24,995 bases of DNA. Origin: a virus. The stretch is taken from the IMG/VR virus record IMGVR_UViG_3300029448_000399, positions 273 through 25,267 of that record; one strand, given 5' to 3'. The notes below the pieces were generated by a model. It had not been told where the DNA came from. It saw only the letters and a list, made by a program, of their open reading frames with translations, and ran no database searches. How positions within the stretch are numbered: position 1 is the stretch's first letter; the number at the start of each line of letters is the position of its first letter. This document shows, piece after piece, positions 7,924-14,846 of the stretch. The translations under genes and the position numbers were made by a program.

Positions 7924-8496
7924 ATGGCTTGTACATTAACAACAGGAAGAAAATTACCGTGTAAACAGTCGGTCGGTGGATTAGGCAAAGTATATATGGC
8001 GAAGTATGGTACATTAGGTGCTGCAACTATTTCATCAGGAAATATTTCTGCATTATCTGGAACACCTACATTTTTTCAGTATGACTTAAAAGGTGCTACT
8101 AGTTCTATGACAACTAACATTATTAGTTCAAGAGATACTGGTACTACAGTTTATGAAACAACTTTAGAATTAACTTTTACACATTTAGACGCAGCAACGC
8201 AAGAAGAAATAAAATTAATAGCAGCTGCAAGACCACACATTGTAGTACAGGACAACAATAGAGTAATGAGCTCTAGTGTCAATCCTGATACTGATAATAG
8301 TGCTAATCATTTTATGATCGGATTCCATCAAGGAGCTGAAGTAACTGCAGGAACTATTGTTAGTGGTGCAGCATACGCAGATTTAAGTGGATTTACGTTA
8401 ACATTTACAGCAACGGAAGTAATACCACCTTTATTTATTTCAGGATCGGTAGTTACTGCGTTAGAAAGTGCAACGCAAATAGATCCAACAGCATAA
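7924..8496 (+). CDS. Major tail protein (tail tube)-like protein
   Basis: A 190-residue, beta-rich protein starting MACTLTTGRKLPCKQSVGGLGKVYM. Its segments (GTPTFFQYDLKG, SSRDTGTTVYETTLELTF, ARPHIVVQDNN, GAAYADLSGFTLTF) match, as I remember it, a conserved structural protein of Bacteroidetes phages usually read as the tail tube subunit. Two cysteines near the N-terminus (3 and 13) are notable. The gene is enclosed by a terminator on each side, which suggests its expression is set separately from its neighbours, fitting a protein needed in high copy. An alternative is a second capsid-associated protein. Confidence 0.6.
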   Translation: MACTLTTGRKLPCKQSVGGLGKVYMAKYGTLGAATISSGNISALSGTPTFFQYDLKGATSSMTTNIISSRDTGTTVYETTLELTFTHLDAATQEEIKLIAAARPHIVVQDNNRVMSSSVNPDTDNSANHFMIGFHQGAEVTAGTIVSGAAYADLSGFTLTFTATEVIPPLFISGSVVTALESATQIDPTA

Positions 8497-8521
8497 CAAT
8501 TTTTTGTTTTTGTGTGTTTAG

Positions 8522-8550
8522 AAAGGGGGGTTTTTTAATTCCCCTTTTTT
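8522..8550 (+). terminator. Rho-independent terminator after the tail-tube-like gene
   Basis: AAAGGGG (8522-8528) pairs with CCCCTTT (8541-8547), with a T-rich loop, followed by further T. It lies 25 bases after the stop and just before promoter-like motif copy D. Confidence 0.8.
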
Positions 8551-8574
8551 ATTATGCAAAAAACATCTTTTTTT

Positions 8575-8590
8575 TTATTATATATTTATG
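8575..8590 (+). promoter_or_regulatory. Repeated promoter-like motif, copy D
   Basis: TTATTATATATTTATG, identical to copy A, ends in the ATG at 8588. AAAAAACA lies 9 bp upstream. The copy sits directly after a terminator, the clearest argument that it restarts transcription: without it the portal and fibre genes would depend on read-through. Confidence 0.65.
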
Positions 8591-9019
8591 AAGATTCTAA
8601 CAACAAGTAATGCTGCTCAAACATTAACATTTACACCGAGATCATATCCGTCAAGTGTTACTGTATCTATAAGAGATAACAGCACTAACACAACGACTAG
8701 AACACAAAATGTAACATTAACAAGAGTAAAAGATAATGCTACAGTATCTACTACATACACATTAGTAGAAGGTAGATTTTATGATTTAAAAATTATAGAA
8801 GGTATAGGTGCGTTATGGAATCAATTTACAACAAAATGGGAAGCAGCTACAGATAACTGGGAAAATATAATTTCATCTGAAAAAGATGTATATTTAGATA
8901 AAGTATTTTGTACTGATCAAACAATAGATCAAAGTGATAATAAATATTACACAATAAACAACGGAGAATATACAGAAACAACAAGTTATCCTAATGATGA
9001 CTATATAATAATAAGCTAA
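8588..9019 (+). CDS. Probable virion-associated protein before the portal gene
   Basis: A 143-residue protein whose first ~75 residues are beta-rich and Thr-rich (FTPRSYPSSVTVSIRDNST, VSTTYTLVEGRFYDLKIIE) and whose second half is aromatic and acidic (LWNQFTTKWEAATDNWENI, DVYLDKVFCTDQT). Similar ORFs lie in the structural region of other Bacteroidetes phages, without an assigned role that I know. Its stop overlaps the portal start (TAATG), so the two are probably translated together. It could be a connector, collar or tail protein. It starts from promoter-like motif copy D. Confidence 0.5.
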   Translation: MKILTTSNAAQTLTFTPRSYPSSVTVSIRDNSTNTTTRTQNVTLTRVKDNATVSTTYTLVEGRFYDLKIIEGIGALWNQFTTKWEAATDNWENIISSEKDVYLDKVFCTDQTIDQSDNKYYTINNGEYTETTSYPNDDYIIIS

Positions 9020-10785
9020 TGAGTAAAATTAGAGTAGTAAATTTAAGCACATACACAGCACCAAAGATTACAGAAAGTAAACAAAAAGAGTGGGTAGCAT
9101 ATGGAGAGGACAATGATTACTATCAATACCTAATAGATCAATATCAAGGTAGTCCAACAAATAATGCTATAATAAACGGTATAACAGAAATGATATACGG
9201 TAAAGGTTTAGGAGCAACTAATAGTGACAAAAAACCTATGGAATATGCAGAGGCAATAACATTATTTAAGAAAGAAGATTTAAAAAAGATTTGTTCTGAC
9301 TTTTATTTATTAGGACAAGCTACTTTACAAATTTATTATAATGTTGATCGAAGCAAAATAGTTAAGGTAGAGCATTTTCCCGTACAAACTTTACGTGCAG
9401 AAAAAGCAGACAAAAACGGTGAGATAAAAGGTTTTTATTATTTTCACGATTGGTCAAAATTTACACCTAGAGATAAAGCAAAAAGAATACCTGCTTACGG
9501 ATCAGGCAATAATGCAATAGAGATCTTATGTATAAAACCATATAGAGCAGGGTATTTTTATTATACACCTGTAACATATCAAGGAGCATTACCTTATTGT
9601 GAATTAGAAGCAGAGGTTGCTAATTATCACATTAATAATATACAAAACGGAATGGCACCTAGTATGTTAATGAATTTTAACAATGGTACACCTGATGAAG
9701 AAAGCAGAGAATTAATAGAGAGAAGAATATATGAAAAATTTTCAGGATCTAGTAATGCAGGTAAATTTATACTAGCATTTAACGACAATGCAGAAAGTGC
9801 TGCAACTATAGATCCAGTACAATTATCAGACGCACATAATCAGTATCAATTTTTAAGTGATGAAGCTACAAATAAAATTCTCGTAGGGCATAGATTATCT
9901 TCGCCATTACTCTTAGGTATTAGAACAGGAAATAATGGCTTAGGATCGAACGCAGACGAGTTAAAACAAGCAAGTATACTCTTTGATAATATGGTTATTA
10001 GAGTACAGCAGGAATATATACTTGACGCATTAGATTCTATACTAGCATTTAATAATGTATCACTTAATTTATACTTTAAAACATTACAACCTTTAGAATT
10101 TACAGATTTAGAAGGTAACATTGTAGATGACGAAACAAGAGAAGAAGAAACAGGAGTAGAAGATAAAGATGAGTTGTCAGAGGTTACAGAATTAAGTCAA
10201 TTTATTTCTTTAGGAGAAGAAGAAGATTTAGATGAATGGGAGTTAGTAGAATCTGCACCTGTAGATTATGACATAGATGATGAATTAAACGAAAAACTAG
10301 AATTAGCTTCTACTGGTGCTGCAAGACCAAATGCTAAAAGTAAACAAGACGGAGAAAATAAAAAAGGTTGGAAGTACAAAGTAAGATATCAATATGCACC
10401 ACAGCAATTTGATGGAGATAGTAGAGAGTTTTGTAGAAAAATGATACAAGCAAATAAATTGTATCGTAAAGAAGATATACAACAGTTAACAACTAAACCT
10501 GTAAACAAAGGTTGGGGCAAAGGTGGATCAGATACTTATGATATATGGTTATATAAAGGTGGTGGATCTTGTAGACATTATTGGGAACGCAGAGTTTATA
10601 TGAGTAAGACAGTTACACCTGATCCAAAAAATCCTAGATCAAAATCAAGTGTAAGTAAAGCTACAAAAGAAGGATTTAAACCAGAAATTAACGATCCGAA
10701 GGTTGCAAAAAGACCAAGAGATATGGATAACAGAGGTTTTATAAAGAAAAAAGATTTTAAAACACCGAAAGGTAAAGCATTTTAA
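9019..10785 (+). CDS. Portal protein with fused C-terminal domain
   Basis: A 588-residue protein. The first ~370 residues match the portal family: an early PTNNAIINGITEMIYGKGL, a stem-like region, LGQATLQIYYN, and the C-proximal EATNKILVGHRLSSPLLLGIRTG helix-loop characteristic of Bacteroidetes phage portals. The portal forms the twelve-subunit DNA gate at one capsid vertex. An acidic linker (about 370-430) joins a distinct basic C-terminal domain (about 435-588) with SREFCRKMIQANKLYRKEDI, SDTYDIWLYKGG, CRHYWERRVY and a final RPRDMDNRGF. I have seen this extra domain on other Bacteroidetes phage head proteins. Its function is unknown, though fused MuF-type domains on portals are known elsewhere. 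The connector gene follows after two bases. Confidence 0.75.
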   Translation: MSKIRVVNLSTYTAPKITESKQKEWVAYGEDNDYYQYLIDQYQGSPTNNAIINGITEMIYGKGLGATNSDKKPMEYAEAITLFKKEDLKKICSDFYLLGQATLQIYYNVDRSKIVKVEHFPVQTLRAEKADKNGEIKGFYYFHDWSKFTPRDKAKRIPAYGSGNNAIEILCIKPYRAGYFYYTPVTYQGALPYCELEAEVANYHINNIQNGMAPSMLMNFNNGTPDEESRELIERRIYEKFSGSSNAGKFILAFNDNAESAATIDPVQLSDAHNQYQFLSDEATNKILVGHRLSSPLLLGIRTGNNGLGSNADELKQASILFDNMVIRVQQEYILDALDSILAFNNVSLNLYFKTLQPLEFTDLEGNIVDDETREEETGVEDKDELSEVTELSQFISLGEEEDLDEWELVESAPVDYDIDDELNEKLELASTGAARPNAKSKQDGENKKGWKYKVRYQYAPQQFDGDSREFCRKMIQANKLYRKEDIQQLTTKPVNKGWGKGGSDTYDIWLYKGGGSCRHYWERRVYMSKTVTPDPKNPRSKSSVSKATKEGFKPEINDPKVAKRPRDMDNRGFIKKKDFKTPKGKAF

Positions 10786-10787
10786 AA

Positions 10788-11288
10788 ATGGCGCAAGTAT
10801 TATTTATAAAAGTAACGGATTTAAAAAAGAATACAGTACTAGATGGTAATGTAGATGTAGATAAATTATTGCCATATATTAAAATATCGCAAGAAATACA
10901 TATACAAAATTTTTTAGGTACAAAACTATATCAACAGATTGAAACAAAAATTACAAATAATAATCTAACTGGTCATTATCTAACGCTTGTTAATAGTTAT
11001 GTACAACCTGCATTAATACACTATGCTATGATGGATTATTTACCATTTGCAGCGTATCAAGTAAAAAACGCAGGAGTTTTTAAACATATTAGCGAGAACG
11101 CAGAGAGCGTATCTAAAAATGAAGTTGATTATTTAGTAAATAAAGAAAGAGAGTTTGCAGAATATTATATAAGAAGAATGATCGATTATTTAAGTTTTAA
11201 TAATACTAATTTTCCTGAATATAACGCAAACACAAATGAGGATGTATATCCTGATAAAGATAATTTATTTAATGGTTGGGTACTATGA
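10788..11288 (+). CDS. Head-tail connector-like protein
   Basis: A 166-residue mostly helical protein placed directly after the portal. It has DVDKLLPYIKISQEIHIQNFLGTKLYQQI near the N-terminus, a central hydrophobic helix (PALIHYAMMDYLPF) and SENAESVSKNEVDYLVNKERE with FAEYYIRRMIDYL toward the end. This pattern is shared by gp6-like adaptor proteins and the DUF6712-type family of Bacteroidetes phages, which bind under the portal and complete the head-tail junction. The match is from memory; gene position supports it. The stop codon overlaps a possible ATG of a tiny ORF (ATGA at 11285). Confidence 0.6.
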   Translation: MAQVLFIKVTDLKKNTVLDGNVDVDKLLPYIKISQEIHIQNFLGTKLYQQIETKITNNNLTGHYLTLVNSYVQPALIHYAMMDYLPFAAYQVKNAGVFKHISENAESVSKNEVDYLVNKEREFAEYYIRRMIDYLSFNNTNFPEYNANTNEDVYPDKDNLFNGWVL

Positions 11289-11392
11289 TAAAAAGATACA
11301 AGATAAAAGACAAAAATTTAACAAAATTAAAAAAATATATAAATAATAAATTAAAAAAGAATGGCGACATTAACTGGAAACTCAATAAGTAG
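11285..11392 (+). CDS. Possible 35-residue Lys/Asn-rich ORF
   Basis: Its ATG overlaps the connector stop by four bases (ATGA), the kind of junction used for coupled translation elsewhere in this window. The product is 35 residues, mostly Lys, Asn and Ile, and ends 32 bases inside the fibre gene. In so A-rich a stretch the composition is what any open frame would give, so it may simply be leader sequence for the fibre gene. Confidence 0.25.
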   Translation: MIKRYKIKDKNLTKLKKYINNKLKKNGDINWKLNK

Positions 11393-14132
11393 CACATATA
11401 CGTCACTGCTAAAAGTAGGCGATAATGGTACTCTAGCTTCTGCATTACAAGCTATAACAGATGGTGCAGGAAACAGCTCTGGATTAAGTATGAATACAGG
11501 CGGTGATCTAACTGCTACTGGAACTGTGACTGCAAATGCTTTTAGTGGAGCATTGACAGGTAATGTTACAGGTAATGTTACAGGAAATTTAACTGGTAAT
11601 GTAACAGGTAATGTTACTGGAAATGTAACAGGAACATCAGGATCTACAACAGGCAATGCTGCAACTGCAACAGCTTTACAAACTGCCAGAACTATTGGTG
11701 GTACATCATTTGACGGAACTGCTAATATAGCTGTCGCTTTAGCTGCAACTGCAACAGCGTTAGCAAATGCAAGAACAATAGCAGGAGTTAGTTTTGACGG
11801 TACAGCAAATATATCATTAGACACAGATAATATTACAGAAGGATCAAACAAATATTATACGAACGAGAGAGTAGACGATCAAGTAAATGCATTATTACAA
11901 GCAGGTACTGGTATTACAAAAACATACGATGACGCAGGGGGATCATTAACAATAACAAATAGTGCACCTGATCAGACAGTAGCACTAACAGGGGGCACAA
12001 GTATTTCTATCAGCGGTACATACCCAAATTTTACTATAACTAACGCTGCTCCTGATCAAACAGTAAGTTTAACTGGGGGTACAGGTATAGGTGTTAGTGG
12101 AACATATCCAAATTTTACAATAGCAAATACTGGAGCAGGAATATCATTAACAGATTTGTCAGCTACGGACGCAGGTGGATTAGGAAGTTTTAGTTATAAT
12201 AGTGGTACTGGTGTTTTTACATACACAGGACCAAGTAATTCTGATGTTAGAGGATTAATTAGCGTTACAGATTCAGGTGGAGACGGATCTCTAGCATACA
12301 ATAATTCAAGTGGAGTCATAACATATACTGGACCGAGTCAGTCAGAAGTTAGGGCACATATAACTAAATCCTATGTAGACGGATTAAGTATTGCTGCGTC
12401 CACAGCAACAACATTAGAAACAGCTAGAAATATAAACGGTGTATCATTTAATGGTAGTGCTAATATTACATTAGATACAGATGATATTGGAGAAGGTAGT
12501 AGTAACCTTTATTACACAACAGCAAGATTTACTTCTGCATTAGCTACAAAAACTACTGCAAATTTAACAGAAGGATCTAATTTATATTTTACAGACGAAA
12601 GAGTAGATGATAGAGTTGCAAATTTAGTTGTTGCAGGAGCTTCAATTAGTAAAACTTATGATGACGCTGCAGGAACATTAACGATTGCTAATACAGCACC
12701 TGATCAGACAGTTGCACTTACAGCAGGAAGCAATGTATCAGTTAGTGGTACATATCCGAACTTTACTATAGCTGCGACAGATACGCAAACAGATTCATTT
12801 AAAACAATTTCAGTAAGTGGACAATCTGATGTAGTGGCAGATAGTGCAACAGATACTTTAACTTTAGCAGCAGGTAGCAATATGACATTGACTACAGCAG
12901 CAGGATCAGACACAGTAACTTTTGCAGCAACTGACACAAATACTACTTATTCAGCAGGAACTGGATTAAGTTTAGGTGGAACAACATTTAGTTTAAATGC
13001 AGGTTTAAATAATCTAACAGACACAACAATTACATCACCTGCAGCAGGACAGGTATTAATATATGATAATACAAATTCAATATTTGAAAACGCATTATTA
13101 ACTGCAGGATCAAATGTAAGCATAACTAATGCAGATGGTGCTATAACTATTGCAGCTACAAATACAAATACAGACAGTTTTAAAACAATAGCTGTATCAG
13201 GTCAAGATAACTTAGTAGCAGATAGTGCTACTGATACGCTTACCATAGCTGCAGGATCAAACGTAACATTAACGACAACAGCTGCAAGTGATACTTTAAC
13301 AATCGCTGCAACAGATACAAACACTACATATACAGCAGGTAGTGGATTGACATTAGCAGGTACAGAATTTTCTTTAACTAATAATGCAGTTACTATAGGT
13401 GGTACATCTGTAGCATTAGGTGCAGCATTAACTGCAACATCAGGAGCATTAACAATAGGTGGCAATGGATCTTCAGGTGGTGTAACAATAAATGACGGAT
13501 CTATTCAGGTTAGAACTGGTACTGGAAATGTAGCAGAAATGAGAATGTATTGCGAATCAAGTAATGCACATTATCAAACTATAAAAGCAGCACCACATAG
13601 TGCAGCGAGTTCAGCAGTATTAACTTTACCAACTGCAACAGGTACATTTGTAGCAACAGGAGACACAGGAAGCGTAGCGACTGCAATGATAGCTGCAGAC
13701 GCAGTAACACAAGCTAAGATTGCAGATGACGCAGTAGGTGCAGATCAATTAGCAGCAAGTGCTGTAGTTACAGCTTCTATTGTAGACTCAAATGTTACGA
13801 CTGCAAAAATTGCAGATAATAATATTACTTATGCAAAATTAGGTGTTGAGTTTACAGAAGCAGCAGCATTAAGTGGAACATCTGTAGATTGGGCAACAGC
13901 AACAACATTTACTAAAACATTAGGTAGTAATACAACACTAACATTTTCTAATGTATCAACAGGTATGCAGATTAATTTAGTTATAAGTGGTAACTATACA
14001 TTAACTTTACCTTCAAGTGTAAAAGAATTAGAAAACGCAGACAGTTATGACGGAAGTGGTACAAATTTAATTAGTATTGTTTCAACAAACGGAAATACTG
14101 AACAATTTGCAACTATAAATAAAGTAGCTTAA
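11361..14132 (+). CDS. Large tail fibre protein
   Basis: A 923-residue, Thr/Ala/Gly-rich, repetitive protein typical of a trimeric phage fibre. After a short N-terminal attachment region, a run of six GNVT repeats appears near residues 67-90. Then come tail-fibre units of the form ARTIGGTSFDGTANI (three copies, the third as ARNINGVSFNGSANI), NITEGSNKYYTNERVDDQV (also as NLTEGSNLYFTDERVDDRV), and repeated PDQTVALTGGTS-like and TIAATDTNTTY-like beta strands. These are common in marine phage fibres. The C-terminal ~100 residues (VDWATATTFTKTLGSNTTLTF... GNYTLTLPSSVKEL) form a distinct beta domain that may bind or end the fibre. No catalytic motif is visible. Receptor binding is the probable role. 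Confidence 0.75.
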   Translation: MATLTGNSISSTYTSLLKVGDNGTLASALQAITDGAGNSSGLSMNTGGDLTATGTVTANAFSGALTGNVTGNVTGNLTGNVTGNVTGNVTGTSGSTTGNAATATALQTARTIGGTSFDGTANIAVALAATATALANARTIAGVSFDGTANISLDTDNITEGSNKYYTNERVDDQVNALLQAGTGITKTYDDAGGSLTITNSAPDQTVALTGGTSISISGTYPNFTITNAAPDQTVSLTGGTGIGVSGTYPNFTIANTGAGISLTDLSATDAGGLGSFSYNSGTGVFTYTGPSNSDVRGLISVTDSGGDGSLAYNNSSGVITYTGPSQSEVRAHITKSYVDGLSIAASTATTLETARNINGVSFNGSANITLDTDDIGEGSSNLYYTTARFTSALATKTTANLTEGSNLYFTDERVDDRVANLVVAGASISKTYDDAAGTLTIANTAPDQTVALTAGSNVSVSGTYPNFTIAATDTQTDSFKTISVSGQSDVVADSATDTLTLAAGSNMTLTTAAGSDTVTFAATDTNTTYSAGTGLSLGGTTFSLNAGLNNLTDTTITSPAAGQVLIYDNTNSIFENALLTAGSNVSITNADGAITIAATNTNTDSFKTIAVSGQDNLVADSATDTLTIAAGSNVTLTTTAASDTLTIAATDTNTTYTAGSGLTLAGTEFSLTNNAVTIGGTSVALGAALTATSGALTIGGNGSSGGVTINDGSIQVRTGTGNVAEMRMYCESSNAHYQTIKAAPHSAASSAVLTLPTATGTFVATGDTGSVATAMIAADAVTQAKIADDAVGADQLAASAVVTASIVDSNVTTAKIADNNITYAKLGVEFTEAAALSGTSVDWATATTFTKTLGSNTTLTFSNVSTGMQINLVISGNYTLTLPSSVKELENADSYDGSGTNLISIVSTNGNTEQFATINKVA
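11559..11630 (+). repeat. Six tandem 12-bp repeats encoding GNVT
   Basis: Six consecutive 12-bp units, all variants of GGTAATGTTACA, encode Gly-Asn-Val/Leu-Thr. Third-position and synonymous differences between units show that the protein repeat is kept while the DNA drifts. Such arrays often form beta-helical shafts and can change in number by slippage. Confidence 0.8.
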
Positions 14133-14133
14133 T

Positions 14134-14361
14134 ATGTACGCAAATAATATAAATAACGAAATAAAAGTATTTAATCAATTGCCAACATATTGGGACGGTG
14201 TAAATTTATATACATATAATTTTGCTAGTTCTCCAGTAGAAGTGTTAGAAGAAGAAGGTTTTTTTCCTATAGTAGATCCACAAATAGATGAAGAAACAGA
14301 AGAATTAGGAGACTTATATTTAGAAGAAAATAAATATTATTATATAGTAATACAGAAATAA
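14134..14361 (+). CDS. Small fibre-linked protein, paralogue of the next gene's N-terminus
   Basis: A 75-residue acidic protein beginning one base after the fibre stop. It aligns along its length with the first ~75 residues of the next protein: N..I..F..LPT, a middle Leu/Tyr strand, an acidic helix followed by G-F/L-F, D..DE....LG..Y, and a closing N..Y/F...I strand. This suggests tandem duplication with loss of the C-terminal half. Its role is unknown. By position it may be a fibre-associated chaperone or a small capping protein. Confidence 0.55.
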   Translation: MYANNINNEIKVFNQLPTYWDGVNLYTYNFASSPVEVLEEEGFFPIVDPQIDEETEELGDLYLEENKYYYIVIQK

Positions 14362-14363
14362 TT

Positions 14364-14846
14364 ATGAAAGCAGTAAATAACAACGGAATAATAACATTTT
14401 ACCCAAATTTACCTACGAAGTTTAGATCTTCAACAGGTTTACATTTAAACATACAAAATTGGTCTGAACAAGATATGAAAGATCACGGACTATTTGATGT
14501 AATAATAGATGATAACTTTGATGAAAGAATACACGATTTAGGAGAAATATATTGGGACACAGATAATACTGTATTTAGAAAAGATATAATAAACAAAACT
14601 TTCATTAAATCTTTAGAAGAATATAAAGAACAAGCAATACATAATTTTAACAGTAGAATTGGAAGTAAACTTGCACAGAGTGATTGGTATATTATAAGAG
14701 AAATGGAAAATGGTACAGAAGTACCTAGCGAAATTACAAGTAGACGACAAACATTAAGAGATATAGCAAATTCAACAGAAATTGAGTTAAATGAATTAAC
14801 AAGTATAGAAGAAATTATTACATTTGACTATCCAAACTTAGACTAA
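14364..14846 (+). CDS. Fibre assembly chaperone-like protein
   Basis: A 160-residue protein between the two fibre genes. Residues 1-75 are paralogous to the preceding small gene. Residues 80-160 contain RIGSKLAQSDWYIIREMENGTEVPSEITSRRQTLRDI, closely matching the pattern L..SDW...R..E.G..VP..I...R..LR seen in phage tail fibre assembly proteins. Such chaperones help fibres trimerise or attach and are often encoded next to them. The gene ends by overlapping the start of the second fibre gene, which fits. The call rests on the C-terminal motif and on position. Confidence 0.6.
   Translation: MKAVNNNGIITFYPNLPTKFRSSTGLHLNIQNWSEQDMKDHGLFDVIIDDNFDERIHDLGEIYWDTDNTVFRKDIINKTFIKSLEEYKEQAIHNFNSRIGSKLAQSDWYIIREMENGTEVPSEITSRRQTLRDIANSTEIELNELTSIEEIITFDYPNLD

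Noticed and set aside
11559-11630. Short direct repeats considered as a CRISPR-like array
   Set aside because: Units are contiguous with no spacers, are in frame and encode GNVT; it is a protein repeat.
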